A DNA stretch of 64,000 nt, taken from contig NZ_CP081942.1 in the NCBI RefSeq assembly GCF_020386635.1, forward strand, positions 5,146,001 through 5,210,000, written 5' to 3'. This DNA is from Pseudomonas sp. MM211 (GTDB lineage: Bacteria; Pseudomonadota; Gammaproteobacteria; Pseudomonadales; Pseudomonadaceae). The notes beneath the pieces are model-generated. The model worked only from the letters and a program-made list of their open reading frames with translations, did no database searches and had not been told where the DNA came from. Made by a program: the position numbers and the translations under genes. Shown here piece after piece: positions 44,895 through 54,509 of the stretch; the stretch's first letter is position 1, and the number at the start of each line of letters is the position of its first letter.

Positions 44895-45470
44895 ATGGGC
44901 TATCGACTGTCGAAAATCTACACACGCACCGGCGATGCCGGAGAAACCGGGTTGGCCGACGGCCGACGGGTCGCCAAGGATCACCCACGCATCGAAGCCA
45001 TCGGCGAAGTGGACACTCTGAACAGCCAGCTGGGCCTGTTGCTGGCCGAACTGATCGAGCAGCAGCCCCGCTACCCGGGGCTTGCCGAGCTGATCGAGGT
45101 ACTGGCGCCCTGTCAGCACCGCCTGTTCGACCTGGGTGGCGAGCTGGCCATGCCGGACTACCAGGCGCTGCAGGCGGTCGAGATCGAACGCCTGGAGGCG
45201 GCCATCGACCGCTGGAACGAAGAAGTGGGCCCGCTGACCAACTTCATCCTGCCCGGTGGCTCACGACTGATCGCCCAGGCTCACCTGTGCCGCAGTAGTG
45301 CACGGGGCGCCGAGCGCCGTTGCGGGCAGCTCAACACCATCGAACCGCTGCGCGGCGAGCTGCTGGCCTACATCAACCGATTGTCCGACCTGCTGTTCGT
45401 GGCGGCACGGCTGATCGCCCTGCGCCAGGGTGTGGACGAAGTGCTCTGGCAGGCAGCCGTTAAAGCGTGA
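44895..45470 (+). CDS. Cob(I)alamin adenosyltransferase, PduO/ATR type
   Basis: 191-residue enzyme that adds the adenosyl group to cob(I)alamin, giving coenzyme B12. The ATP-binding N-terminal motif is KIYTRTGDAGETGLADGRRV near residues 7-26. Helix residues EAIGEVDTLNSQLGLLLAEL are near 34-53. The C-terminal SRLIAQAHLCRSSARGAERR and NRLSDLLFVAARLIA complete the family pattern. It lies 20 bp after the kinase. Its last 11 bp overlap the convergent RluA-like gene. Confidence 0.92.
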   Translation: MGYRLSKIYTRTGDAGETGLADGRRVAKDHPRIEAIGEVDTLNSQLGLLLAELIEQQPRYPGLAELIEVLAPCQHRLFDLGGELAMPDYQALQAVEIERLEAAIDRWNEEVGPLTNFILPGGSRLIAQAHLCRSSARGAERRCGQLNTIEPLRGELLAYINRLSDLLFVAARLIALRQGVDEVLWQAAVKA

Positions 45471-46350
45471 GATCGCTTTCGAAGCGTCGAGGCTGACCCG
45501 TCAATGGGTCAGCGAACGACAGCCCGCGTGCCAACAGCTTCAGCGGCCGACTGTAGTCGTCGGGATCACCTTCGCTGCTGCTCACCTCGGGATAGAAGGG
45601 ATCATTGAGGATCGGCGCACCCAGCGCCGCCATATGCACCCGCAGTTGGTGCTTCTTGCCGGTGACCGGCTCGAGGCCATACAGCCAGCAATCAGCGCGC
45701 CGCTCGATCACATCGATGCGCGTGCGGGTATTAGCCTCGCCCGGCGCTTCGCGCATGCGGAAGAATGGCTCGCCCGCCTCGAAGCGGGTCTCGCGCAGTA
45801 ACGGAAACTCCACCTGCGGCAATGGCGCCGCCAGCGCCTCGTAACGCTTGTCGATGTTGCGCTCGCGAAACAGCGCCTGGTAGCGCCCGCGGGTCTGCGC
45901 GTTGGTGGAAAACAGCACCAGCCCGGCGGTGTGCCGATCGATGCGGTGCAGCGGCACCAGATCGGCATTGCCAGTGCGTTTGACCAGCCGCGCCAGCAGG
46001 GTCTGCTCGACATAGGCGCCTGCCGGCATCACCGACAGGAAATGTGGCTTGTCGGCGACCAACAGGTGCTCGTCGATATGCACGATCGCCTCTTCGAACG
46101 GAATCTGCGGCTCGGCCGGCACCTCGCGAAAGTAATGCACACGCAAGCCGACCCGGTAAGGATGATCGGCAGCAATAGGCGCGCCTTCGGCATCCAACAC
46201 CCGGCCCCGCGCCACACGTTCCAGCCAGACCTCCCGTGAAATCGCCGGGAAATGCGCGCACAGGCAATCAAGCACGGTCGCCCAGGGCCCTGCCGGCAGA
46301 TGCAGGGTGCTGGGCCGCAGGGTGCCTGGTGGATGATCGGATGCGGACAT
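45460..46350 (-). CDS. RluA family pseudouridine synthase
   Basis: 296-residue RNA-modifying enzyme. The catalytic aspartate is in VPLHRIDRHTAGLVLF near residues 135-150. Other family motifs are LLVADKPHFLSVMPAG near 95-110 (substrate loop), KRYEALAAP near 176-184 and PVTGKKHQLRVHMAALGAPI near 231-250. The N-terminal about 90 residues form a short S4-like or extra domain. The RNA target cannot be stated. Its 3' end overlaps the adenosyltransferase gene by 11 bp on opposite strands. Confidence 0.88.
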   Translation of the reverse strand: MSASDHPPGTLRPSTLHLPAGPWATVLDCLCAHFPAISREVWLERVARGRVLDAEGAPIAADHPYRVGLRVHYFREVPAEPQIPFEEAIVHIDEHLLVADKPHFLSVMPAGAYVEQTLLARLVKRTGNADLVPLHRIDRHTAGLVLFSTNAQTRGRYQALFRERNIDKRYEALAAPLPQVEFPLLRETRFEAGEPFFRMREAPGEANTRTRIDVIERRADCWLYGLEPVTGKKHQLRVHMAALGAPILNDPFYPEVSSSEGDPDDYSRPLKLLARGLSFADPLTGQPRRFESDLTL

Positions 46351-46371
46351 GCAAAGGCTCCGGCGCGGTTA

Positions 46372-47301
46372 TCAGGGGGCGATCAGGTACAGACAGATCG
46401 ACAGCGTCACCAGCGACCCCAGGGTCGACAACAGAATGGTGCTCGACACCTGAGTGCCTTCGCGCCGGTAGAACTCGGCAAGCATGAATGGCCCGGTGCC
46501 GGTGGGCAGCGCGCTGAGCAGTAAGGCCGCATGGGCCCACATCGGTGGCAGGCGAAAGACGTAGACGGCGAGCACCCAGGTAATCAGCGGATGAGCGAGC
46601 AACTTGATCAGCACCAGCCCGGTACCGCGCTCCTTCACTCCGTCATGCCGCTGCGCCAGAAACAGCCCCAAAGCGATCAATGCACAGGGGCCGGTAGCGG
46701 CGGCAAGCAACTTGAGAAACTGGTGCAGCGGCCCCGGCAGCGGCTGCGCCGTCGCCGCCCAGAGCGCACCGAGCAACGGTGCCATGACGATAGGGTTCTT
46801 CAGCAACGCAATGAAGACCTTGCGCACCGCCAGCAGCACGCTCTTCTCGTTCTGCAGGCCGACTTCGATGCATACCACCGCCAGGGCGAACAGCACACAG
46901 ATGACGATCAGGCAGGCAATCAGCGCCGGCTCCATGCCCGCGTCGCCGAACACCAGCAGACACAGCGGGATGCCCATGTATCCGGTATTCGCGTAGGAAG
47001 CGCTCAGCCCCTGCACGCTGGCATCGGCCAGGCTACCAGTACGACGCAGGCGCCACAGCAGCACCACGACAAAGATGCCCAGAGTAGCGATGCCATAAGC
47101 GAGGATGAACCCCGGCTGCCAGATTTCCTCCCAGACAACCGTCGCCATCGCCTCGAAGAGCAACGCCGGCAGGCACAGCCAGACCACCATGCGGTTGATT
47201 TCGGATGCAGCTGTGGCGCCAAGCAGGCCCAGCCGCCGACAGGCGAAGCCGGCAAGGATCAGCGCGAAGACCGGCAGGATGACATTGAAGACCGAGGCCA
47301 T
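46372..47301 (-). CDS. AEC (auxin efflux carrier) family transporter
   Basis: 309-residue inner-membrane protein with ten helices in two inverted halves. It starts FNVILPVFALILAGFACRRL and has the family crossover motif SASYANTGYMGIPLCLLVFG near residues 103-122. The second half has LPTGTGPFMLAEFYRREGTQ near 268-287. AEC members carry organic acids such as malate or malonate, and amino-acid-like compounds; the substrate here is unknown. It is 21 bp upstream of the RluA-like gene on the same strand, in possible operon. Confidence 0.88.
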   Translation of the reverse strand: MASVFNVILPVFALILAGFACRRLGLLGATAASEINRMVVWLCLPALLFEAMATVVWEEIWQPGFILAYGIATLGIFVVVLLWRLRRTGSLADASVQGLSASYANTGYMGIPLCLLVFGDAGMEPALIACLIVICVLFALAVVCIEVGLQNEKSVLLAVRKVFIALLKNPIVMAPLLGALWAATAQPLPGPLHQFLKLLAAATGPCALIALGLFLAQRHDGVKERGTGLVLIKLLAHPLITWVLAVYVFRLPPMWAHAALLLSALPTGTGPFMLAEFYRREGTQVSSTILLSTLGSLVTLSICLYLIAP

Positions 47302-47367
47302 GGGCCGGAGAACTCTCAGCGAAAACGGAAAAACGTACTGCCGCCCGAAACAGGCAGCAGATCGTGG

Positions 47368-48312
47368 TTATTGCTCAGGCCAGAAAGCGCGAATTCCAGC
47401 AACGCCCTGCGCGCCAGCTTGCCAGGCCTGCTCGCTGTGTTGCGGGCCGACACCACCGAGCAGGTAGCAGGGCTGGTTGGAGCCCTGCAGCAGCTCGGTA
47501 GCCTGCTCCCAGCCCAGGGGCTGCGCATCGGGATGGCTCTGGGTCGCCTGCAGTGGCGACAGGGTGACGAAATCGGCGCCGATCTGTGCCGCCAGCTGCA
47601 GCTCCTCGGCACTGTGGCAGGACGCCGCCAGCCAGCGCTCAGCCGCCAGTGGACGCCCTTTGGCGGCGTACTTGCGCAACTGCTCAGCCGTCAGGTGCCA
47701 GCCGGCAGCGGGAAAATCGCCAAGCCACTCCAGCGGCCCCTTGAGCATCAACTGCGCCTTGCCCGCACACAGGCCCTGAATATCCACGGCGAGATCGCGG
47801 TACTGGGCGTCGAACATCGCCGGGGCACGCAACTGGATCAGCCGCGCGCCACGGCCAATGGCCGCGCGAATGCCCGCCAGCAGCTCGGGCCCATCCAGAC
47901 CGTCCGGGGTAATCAGGTAATGTTCGGGCAAACGGGCGGCCGCAACGATCGGCCGATTGGCGGCCGGAAAATCGTAGTCGCCCAACTGCCGGGCACTCAC
48001 CCAGGCCAGCGGCTGACCTTCGGCGCCGTGTGGCTCGCCACTGAAACGGCTTACCTCCCAGACGTCGAGCAGCACGTGCTTGTCGGCATAGTCGTGGCGC
48101 ACCTGGATCAGTGGTCGCGCGCTTTCTGGGCGAATCCCCAGCTCTTCCTGCAACTCGCGGGACAACGCAGCCAGCACAGCCTCGCCCTCCTCGACCTTGC
48201 CACCCGGGAACTCCCAGAGTCCGCCCTGATGCTTGTCGTCGGGACGCCTGGCGATGAGGATGCGACCATCCTCACCACGAATCACCGCTGCCGCTACATG
48301 CACGCGCTTCAC
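47368..48312 (-). CDS. Nudix hydrolase (MutT) fused to a ThiE-like thiamine phosphate synthase domain
   Basis: 314-residue two-domain protein. Residues 1-130 form a MutT-type Nudix domain (VHVAAAVIRGEDGRILIARR), with the box GGKVEEGE...RELQEELGI near residues 38-60, so 8-oxo-dGTP clean-up is likely. From about 140 to the end is a ThiE/TenI-like barrel (YLITPDGLDGPELLAGIRAA, LLGGVGPQHSEQAWQAGAQG). The start is GTG at 48312, placed 5 bases after AAGGAG, which itself lies in the end of the GST gene. This fusion is known in pseudomonads. Whether the ThiE part is active is unclear. Confidence 0.9.
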   Translation of the reverse strand: MKRVHVAAAVIRGEDGRILIARRPDDKHQGGLWEFPGGKVEEGEAVLAALSRELQEELGIRPESARPLIQVRHDYADKHVLLDVWEVSRFSGEPHGAEGQPLAWVSARQLGDYDFPAANRPIVAAARLPEHYLITPDGLDGPELLAGIRAAIGRGARLIQLRAPAMFDAQYRDLAVDIQGLCAGKAQLMLKGPLEWLGDFPAAGWHLTAEQLRKYAAKGRPLAAERWLAASCHSAEELQLAAQIGADFVTLSPLQATQSHPDAQPLGWEQATELLQGSNQPCYLLGGVGPQHSEQAWQAGAQGVAGIRAFWPEQ

Positions 48313-48314
48313 GT

Positions 48315-48941
48315 TCACTCCTTCAAGGCTGCCTGCAACCAGCGCTGGAACGCCGGCCACTGAAAAATGGTTTCCACATAGGCCGCGGCATCTTCCGGCA
48401 GTTGCACGGCATAGCTGCGCAGGCGGCTGGCCACCGGCGCGAAATAGGCGTCAGCAATGCTCAGCTCACCGAACAGATACGGGCCACTCTGGCCAAAACG
48501 CTGACGACAGGCTGCCCACAAGGCGATGATGCGCTGGATATCGTTCTGCACGTCATCGGCAATGCTGGCCAGCGGCGTATTGCGCTGCATGTCCATGGGC
48601 ATATGGCTGCGCAACGCGCCGAAACCACTGTGCATTTCTGCACAGGCGGAACGCGCCATGGCGCGAGCCGCTACATCACGCGGCCACATCTCAGCCTCGG
48701 GAAAGCGCTCGGCCAGGTACTCGGCGATGGCCAGGGAATCCCAGATCACCCCAGCGTCGTCGGTCTTGAGCACCGGCACCTTGGCGGTCGGCGAGTGGGC
48801 TAGCAAACGCGCGTGGGTATCGGCACGGAACAGCGGCACCAGGGTTTCCTGATAGTCCGCGCCACTGAGTTCGGCCAGCAACCAGCCGCGTAGCGACCAG
48901 GACGAGTAGTTCTTGTTGCCTATCAGCAATTGCAGCGGCAT
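48315..48941 (-). CDS. Glutathione S-transferase family protein
   Basis: 208-residue cytosolic GST. The thioredoxin-like N-terminal domain begins LLIGNKNYSSWSLRGWLLAE, with the Ser-rich active-site turn SSWSLR. The cis-proline motif is KVPVLKTDDAGVIWDSLAIA near residues 54-73. An all-helical C-terminal domain follows, with GPYLFGELSIADAYFAPVAS near 153-172. Substrate unknown. Its stop codon is followed after 2 bp by the GTG of the Nudix-ThiE gene, whose ribosome site lies within this gene, so the two are coupled. Confidence 0.9.
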   Translation of the reverse strand: MPLQLLIGNKNYSSWSLRGWLLAELSGADYQETLVPLFRADTHARLLAHSPTAKVPVLKTDDAGVIWDSLAIAEYLAERFPEAEMWPRDVAARAMARSACAEMHSGFGALRSHMPMDMQRNTPLASIADDVQNDIQRIIALWAACRQRFGQSGPYLFGELSIADAYFAPVASRLRSYAVQLPEDAAAYVETIFQWPAFQRWLQAALKE

Positions 48942-49005
48942 GCGCGCACTCCGGCGGTCAGAAGAAACAGAGCGACAGCTTCGCCGCTACCTGCCGTTAA
49001 GGCAA

Positions 49006-49041
49006 ATTCCGCTCGCGCATGGCCCCATGAGCGAGCGGAAT
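49006..49041 (-). terminator. argJ downstream hairpin
   Basis: ATTCCGCTCGC (49006-49016) and GCGAGCGGAAT (49031-49041) form an 11-bp stem, continued inside by CATGG/CCATG. It lies 83 bp past the argJ stop. A short TTTGCC follows on the minus strand, so termination is probable but the T tract is poor. Confidence 0.6.
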
Positions 49042-49123
49042 GAGCGCCAGCTACTGACTGCAAGCCTCGAACGGCAAGCAGGTGCGGATCACCGATCCGC
49101 GCGAAGCCTGTGAATGCCGTATC

Positions 49124-50341
49124 TCAGGTACGGTATTCGGCGTTGATCTTCACGTACTCATGCGACAGATCGGTAGTCCAGATCGTCTCGCTGCAGGTGC
49201 CGCGGCCTAGCTCGATGCGGATGGTGATTTCCTCTTCGGCCATCACCGCCGAGCCCTGCTCTTCGGTGTAGCTGCTGGCCCGGCAACCCTTGCTGGCGAT
49301 GCACACATCACCGAGGAACACGTCGATCTTGCTGACATCGAGCTGCGCCACACCGGCACGGCCGACAGCAGCGAGGATGCGCCCCCAGTTGGGGTCGGAA
49401 GCGAACAGCGCGGTCTTGATCAGCGGCGAATGGGCCACCGCATAGCCAACATCCAGACACTCCTGATGCGTCGCCCCACCGTTAACCTGCACGGTGACGA
49501 ACTTGGTCGCGCCTTCACCATCACGCACGATGGCCTGGGCCACGTCCATGCACACCTCGAACACCGCCTGCTTGAGCGCCGCAAACAGCGCACCGCTGGC
49601 CTGGGTGATTTCCGGCAGCGCCGCCTGGCCGGTGGCGATCAGCATGCAGCAGTCGTTGGTGGAGGTGTCGCCGTCGATGGTGATGCGGTTGAACGACTTG
49701 TTCGCCGCATCACGCAGCAGATCCTGCAGCACACCCTGGGCGACCTTGGCGTCGGTGGCGATGTAGCCGAGCATGGTGGCCATGTTCGGTTTGATCATGC
49801 CGGCGCCCTTACTGATGCCGGTGACGGTGACCGTCACGCCTTCATGGCTGAACTGGCGGCTGGCCCCCTTGGGCAGGGTATCGGTGGTCATGATGCCGGT
49901 AGCGGCTTCTGCCCAGTTGTTCACCGAGAGGTCGTCCAGAGCGGCCTGCAGCGCGCCCTCGATCTTTTCCACCGGCAGCGGCTCACCGATCACCCCGGTG
50001 GAGAACGGCAACACTTCGCTTTCGTCCACACCGGCCAGGCTGGCCAGACTGGCGCAGGCGCGCATGGCGTTCTGCAGGCCCGGCTCGCCGGTGCCGGCAT
50101 TGGCGTTGCCGGTATTGGTGAGCAGGTAGCGGACACTGCCAGAGGCGCGCTTCTTGGCCAGGATCACCGGCGCCGCGCAGAACGCGTTGAGGGTGAACAC
50201 ACCTGCCACGCTGCTGCCTTCGGCACAGCGCATCACCACCACATCCTTGCGCCCTGGGCGCTTGATGCCGGCGGAGGCAATGCCCAGTTCGAAACCTGGA
50301 ACCGGGTGCAGGGTAGACAGCGGGCCAAGACCAACAGCCAT
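49124..50341 (-). CDS. argJ: Bifunctional glutamate N-acetyltransferase/amino-acid acetyltransferase
   Basis: 405-residue ornithine acetyltransferase of arginine synthesis. It moves acetyl from N-acetylornithine to glutamate and may also use acetyl-CoA. The family start is [20 protein letters not shown]. The self-cleavage site is in [18 protein letters not shown], where the chain is cut before Thr to expose the nucleophile. The C-terminus has [15 protein letters not shown] and ends [14 protein letters not shown]. It is downstream of secA, as in other pseudomonads, with a terminator and a repeat between them. Confidence 0.97.
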   Translation of the reverse strand: MAVGLGPLSTLHPVPGFELGIASAGIKRPGRKDVVVMRCAEGSSVAGVFTLNAFCAAPVILAKKRASGSVRYLLTNTGNANAGTGEPGLQNAMRACASLASLAGVDESEVLPFSTGVIGEPLPVEKIEGALQAALDDLSVNNWAEAATGIMTTDTLPKGASRQFSHEGVTVTVTGISKGAGMIKPNMATMLGYIATDAKVAQGVLQDLLRDAANKSFNRITIDGDTSTNDCCMLIATGQAALPEITQASGALFAALKQAVFEVCMDVAQAIVRDGEGATKFVTVQVNGGATHQECLDVGYAVAHSPLIKTALFASDPNWGRILAAVGRAGVAQLDVSKIDVFLGDVCIASKGCRASSYTEEQGSAVMAEEEITIRIELGRGTCSETIWTTDLSHEYVKINAEYRT

Positions 50342-50389
50342 GGGGAAGCTCCTCGAATTAGGTGAAATTGCACAGTATGTTCGATGCGA

Positions 50390-50424
50390 AAACGCCGCGA
50401 AGGGGTAGACCCTTCGCGGCGTTT
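50390..50424 (-). terminator. secA terminator, separated from secA by a repeat
   Basis: AAACGCCGCGAAGGG (50390-50404) and CCCTTCGCGGCGTTT (50410-50424) form a perfect 15-bp stem with a 5-base loop, followed by T4 on the minus strand. It lies 165 bp past the secA stop codon, with the palindromic repeat in between. Confidence 0.9.
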
Positions 50425-50448
50425 GGACGTTACAGCCAGCTCAGGATC

Positions 50449-50589
50449 AGAACCAGTTCACGACCTTGCGAGCTAGAGCCATGCAAGGCGAAAACAGGCG
50501 AGGACGCGGAGTGTACTTTTGTACATGAGCAGTCCGAGCCTGTTTTCAACGCTGCAGGGCCGACGCGTAGCTAGTCGTGGGCAGGTTCT
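50449..50589. repeat. Palindromic MITE-like repeat ending on the secA stop codon
   Basis: The left end AGAACCAGTTCACGAC (50449-50464) is the near-complement of the right end GTCGTGGGCAGGTTCT (50574-50589). An inner pair, GAAAACAGGC and GCCTGTTTTC, faces across the centre, where GTAC-TTTT-GTAC lies. Most of the 141 bp can fold into one long imperfect stem. The last base is the first base of the secA stop codon. The terminal sequence is shared with the repeat at 26638-26863. Confidence 0.75.
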
Positions 50590-53327
50590 CAGTTGACCTG
50601 ACCGTGGCAGTGCTTGTACTTCTTGCCGGAACCGCACGGGCAGAGCTCGTTGCGACCGATCTTCTGCTCGGCACGCACCGGGGCAGTGGCAACGGCTACA
50701 TCGCCGCCGTCCTGCACTTCGGCTTCAGGCTCCTGAAGTGCAGACACTTCATCGTGCTGGAACTGCATGCGCTGGGCCAGAGCTTCGGCATCACGACGCA
50801 GGCGGGCTTCTTCTTCGACCGGATCTTCGCGGCGAACCTGAACGTGCGAAAGCACGCGGATGGCATCGCGCTTGATGGAATCCAGCAGTTCCTGGAACAG
50901 GGTGAAGGACTCGCGCTTGTATTCCTGCTTCGGGTTCTTCTGGGCGTAGCCGCGCAGGTGAATACCGTGACGCAGGTGATCCATGGTCGACAGGTGATCT
51001 TTCCACAGGTCGTCGAGTACACGCAGCAGAATCTGTTTCTCGAAAGTACGCAGGGCTTCGGCGCTGGCCTGTGTTTCCTTCTCGTTGTAGGCCTCGATCA
51101 GCTCCTTGAGGATGCGCTCGCGCAGCGTGTCTTCGTACAGCTTGTCGTCTTCGTCGAGCCATTGCTGGATCGGCAGACGCAGGTTGAAGCCTGCGTAAAG
51201 CGCCTCTTCCAGACCGGCGATGTCCCACTGCTCAGGCAGCGACTGCGGTGGCATGTGCGCGTTGACAGTGTTGTCCAACACTTCCCTGCGGAAATCCTCG
51301 ATGGTTTCGCCGACGTTGTCAGCGGTCAACAAGGTGTTGCGCATGTGGTAGATCACCTTGCGCTGCTCGTTCGCCACGTCGTCGAATTCGAGCAACTGCT
51401 TACGCATATCGAAGTTGCGGCCCTCGACCTTACGCTGCGCCTTCTCGATGGCATTGGAGACCATGCGATGCTCGATGGCCTCACCAGCCTGCATGCCCAG
51501 CGCCTTCATGAAGTTCTTCACCCGATCAGAAGCGAAGATACGCATCAGGCTGTCTTCCAGCGACAGGTAGAAACGACTGGAGCCGGCATCACCCTGGCGA
51601 CCGGATCGGCCACGCAGCTGGTTGTCGATACGACGCGATTCGTGACGCTCGGACGCGATCACGTGCAGGCCGCCGGACTCCAGCACTTGCTGGTGACGCT
51701 TCTGCCAGTCGGCCTTGATCTGCGCAATCTGCTCGGCAGTAGGGTTCTCCAGTGCCGCGACTTCAACTTCCCAGTTGCCGCCCAACAGGATGTCGGTACC
51801 ACGACCGGCCATGTTGGTAGCGATGGTCAGCGCGCCTGGGCGACCGGCCTGGGCAATGATCTCGGCTTCCTTCTCGTGGAATTTGGCGTTGAGCACCTTG
51901 TGCTCGATGCCTTCCTGCTCCAGCAACCGCGAAACGTACTCGGACGTTTCGATGGTCGCGGTACCGACCAGGATTGGCCGGCCCTGGGCCTGGCATTCCT
52001 TGATGTCGTTGATGATCGCCGCGTACTTCTCTTCCTGAGTCAGATAGACCAGGTCGTTGAAGTCCTTACGGGAAACGGGCTTGTTGGTCGGAATTACCAT
52101 CACGTCCAGACCATAGATCTGGTGGAATTCGAAGGCTTCGGTATCAGCGGTACCGGTCATCCCCGCCAGCTTGTTGTACAGGCGGAAGTAGTTCTGGAAG
52201 GTGGTCGAAGCCAGGGTCTGGCTTTCAGCCTGGATGTTCACGCCTTCCTTCGCTTCGATGGCCTGGTGCAAGCCTTCGGACAGACGACGGCCTTGCATGG
52301 TACGGCCAGTGTGCTCGTCGATCAGAATGATCTGACCGTTCTGTACGATGTACTCGACGTTGCGCTGGAACAGGGTGTGAGCGCGCAGGCCGGCATACAC
52401 GTGAGTCAGCAGACCGAGGTTGTGCGCCGAATAGAGGCTCTCGCCCTCGGCCAGCAGACCGGCCTGGGTCAGCATGTCTTCGATGACCTGATGACCTTCC
52501 TCGTTGAGTTCGACCTGGCGGCTCTTCTCGTCGACCTTGTAATGGCCTTCCTGAGTGACCACGCCCTCTTCTTCCTCGATGTGCAGCTTGAGGCGAGGAA
52601 TCAGCTTGTTGATCTCGGTGTACATCTTGGAGCTGTCTTCGGCCTGGCCGGAGATGATCAGCGGGGTACGCGCTTCGTCAATGAGGATCGAGTCGACTTC
52701 GTCGATCACGGCGAAATTCAGCTCGCGCTGGAATTTCTCTTCCACGCTGAACGCCATGTTGTCGCGCAGGTAGTCGAAACCGAATTCGTTGTTGGTACCG
52801 TAGGTGATGTCGGCGGCGTAGGCAGCGCGCTTCTCGTCCGGGGGCATGAACGGGGTGACGATACCGACCGACAGACCAAGGAATTCGTACAGCGGACGCA
52901 TCCAGTTGGCGTCACGGCGAGCCAGGTAGTCGTTGACCGTGACCACGTGCACGCCTTTGCCTTCCAGAGCATTGAGGTAGACGGCCAGGGTGCCGACCAG
53001 GGTCTTGCCCTCACCGGTACGCATCTCGGCGATCTTGCCTTCGTGCAGGGTCATGCCGCCGATCAACTGAACGTCGAAGTGGCGCATACCCATCACACGC
53101 TTGCCGGCCTCGCGAGCAACGGCGAAAGCTTCGGACAACAGTTGATCCAGGGTTTCGCCTTTGGCCAGGCGGGCCTTGAATTCTTCGGTTTTGGCGCGCA
53201 GTTGCTCGTCGGAGAGAGCGAGCATCTGCTCCTCGAATGCATTGACGGCCTGAACCGCCTTGAGCAGGCGCTTGACCTCACGCTCGTTCTTGCTTCCAAA
53301 GAGTTTTTTCAACAAAGGCGCAAACAT
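50589..53327 (-). CDS. secA: Preprotein translocase ATPase SecA
   Basis: 912-residue motor that drives unfolded preproteins through SecYEG. It begins [20 protein letters not shown]. Walker A is [20 protein letters not shown] near residues 100-119. The DEAD-like box is [20 protein letters not shown] near 206-225. The second helicase half has [20 protein letters not shown] near 500-519. The C-terminal zinc SEC-C tail is [15 protein letters not shown], which binds SecB. The start at 53327 is the family start. It is preceded by a 169-bp gap to the M23 gene, with two small hairpins in its leader. Confidence 0.99.
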   Translation of the reverse strand: MFAPLLKKLFGSKNEREVKRLLKAVQAVNAFEEQMLALSDEQLRAKTEEFKARLAKGETLDQLLSEAFAVAREAGKRVMGMRHFDVQLIGGMTLHEGKIAEMRTGEGKTLVGTLAVYLNALEGKGVHVVTVNDYLARRDANWMRPLYEFLGLSVGIVTPFMPPDEKRAAYAADITYGTNNEFGFDYLRDNMAFSVEEKFQRELNFAVIDEVDSILIDEARTPLIISGQAEDSSKMYTEINKLIPRLKLHIEEEEGVVTQEGHYKVDEKSRQVELNEEGHQVIEDMLTQAGLLAEGESLYSAHNLGLLTHVYAGLRAHTLFQRNVEYIVQNGQIILIDEHTGRTMQGRRLSEGLHQAIEAKEGVNIQAESQTLASTTFQNYFRLYNKLAGMTGTADTEAFEFHQIYGLDVMVIPTNKPVSRKDFNDLVYLTQEEKYAAIINDIKECQAQGRPILVGTATIETSEYVSRLLEQEGIEHKVLNAKFHEKEAEIIAQAGRPGALTIATNMAGRGTDILLGGNWEVEVAALENPTAEQIAQIKADWQKRHQQVLESGGLHVIASERHESRRIDNQLRGRSGRQGDAGSSRFYLSLEDSLMRIFASDRVKNFMKALGMQAGEAIEHRMVSNAIEKAQRKVEGRNFDMRKQLLEFDDVANEQRKVIYHMRNTLLTADNVGETIEDFRREVLDNTVNAHMPPQSLPEQWDIAGLEEALYAGFNLRLPIQQWLDEDDKLYEDTLRERILKELIEAYNEKETQASAEALRTFEKQILLRVLDDLWKDHLSTMDHLRHGIHLRGYAQKNPKQEYKRESFTLFQELLDSIKRDAIRVLSHVQVRREDPVEEEARLRRDAEALAQRMQFQHDEVSALQEPEAEVQDGGDVAVATAPVRAEQKIGRNELCPCGSGKKYKHCHGQVN

Positions 53328-53496
53328 ATCGACAGGATCTTCCACGCTATGGATGGAGGGCGGCCCCGTGAGTCGCCCATGCAGCCCTTATGGCTGCGTG
53401 AGAAGGGGGCATTCTACCCGGAAACGGAATTGAGGAAAGCGGCGTTATTGGCACAGGGCCATCGGCGATGTACGAGACGGCCAGCGGCCGTGCGCT

Positions 53497-54423
53497 TCAT
53501 TCGCCGTCGCTGACTCGCGCAATGTAATTGTGCGGATTGACCACTTGCCCGTTACGACTGACTTCGAAGTGAACGTGATTACCGGTCGAGCGCCCGGTAC
53601 TGCCCACCGTTGCGATGGCCTGACCACGCTGAACCAGATCACCGACCTGCACACGATTGCTGCGATTGTGTGCATACAGGGTGACGTAGCCATCGGCATG
53701 GCTGATTTCCACGGTGTTGCCATAGCCGTTACGGCGCCCGGCAAAAGTCACCACACCAGCTCCGACCGCAACCACATCACTGCCAGCTTTGGCAGCAAAA
53801 TCCACGCCTTTGTGTACGCTGGCACGGCCAGTCAGAGGGTCGACACGGCGACCGAAAGGCGACGACACATAACCCTGCAATACCGGATGCCCCGACAGCA
53901 TCACGGCTTCGTCAATACGCCGATCTGCCAGCAGTTGCTCCAGCACTTCGAGCTGCTGCTCGCGGCTGTCCATGCGCAGCGCCAGTTCATCGAGAGTACT
54001 CATGAAAGGCGGCGGGGCATAGGCCGCGCCATCGACCAGTTCCTCGAGACCGCCCTGACCGACACCCAGGGAGAAGTCGAACTCACTGGCGTCCAGCTCC
54101 GCCAGCTCGGTAAGGCGTTCACCGAGAGCATCGAGACGAGTCAGTCGGGCCTGCAACTCGGCGACGTGGGCGGCGAACGCATCCAGTTGACGCTGCGCAT
54201 CGATACGCACCGCGCCCACTTCGTCACGCTGGGCATCGAGTGCCTGAGTGATTTCGACGCTTTCCGGCAGCCCTGTCGTCTTCGGTGCCAGCCAGGCGCC
54301 GACAGCGGCACCTCCGCCAACCGCCAACGCGACCAACAGCGCCAGGCCGATCGCCAGCCAGCGCAGATCGAGACTGAGCGAACGCGCCGCACCGTGGCGT
54401 CGACTGAGAAAAATGATGTGCAT
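53497..54423 (-). CDS. M23 family peptidase (cell-wall endopeptidase)
   Basis: 308-residue envelope protein. One membrane anchor is at about residues 21-43 (WLAIGLALLVALAVGGGAAV), followed by a coiled coil at about 60-110. The C-terminal LytM/M23 domain has SPFGRRVDPLTGRASVHKGV near 188-207, then D at the metal site, GYGNTVEISHADGYVTLYAH near 230-249 and GNHVHFEVSRNG near 281-292. The zinc-binding His/Asp set is intact, so peptidoglycan cross-link cleavage is likely. GGGGA precedes the ATG at 54423. It is divergent from the DUF721 gene and upstream of secA. Confidence 0.92.
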   Translation of the reverse strand: MHIIFLSRRHGAARSLSLDLRWLAIGLALLVALAVGGGAAVGAWLAPKTTGLPESVEITQALDAQRDEVGAVRIDAQRQLDAFAAHVAELQARLTRLDALGERLTELAELDASEFDFSLGVGQGGLEELVDGAAYAPPPFMSTLDELALRMDSREQQLEVLEQLLADRRIDEAVMLSGHPVLQGYVSSPFGRRVDPLTGRASVHKGVDFAAKAGSDVVAVGAGVVTFAGRRNGYGNTVEISHADGYVTLYAHNRSNRVQVGDLVQRGQAIATVGSTGRSTGNHVHFEVSRNGQVVNPHNYIARVSDGE

Positions 54424-54509
54424 GACATCCCCATGTAAAAAAAGTGGAACCCAAGCGCTCAGCAAGGTTCTGCTAACATGACGGCCCACAAAGTTGCAGG
54501 CGCTCCGCC

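Noticed and set aside
53328..53496. secM-like leader gene before secA
   Set aside because: No open frame with a signal peptide and arrest motif is present. There are only two short hairpins (GGGCG/CGCCC and GCAGCC/GGCTGC).
50577..53513. 978-codon open frame opposite secA
   Set aside because: It is the mirror of secA. Its composition is a product of SecA codon use, and there is no ribosome site or known domain.
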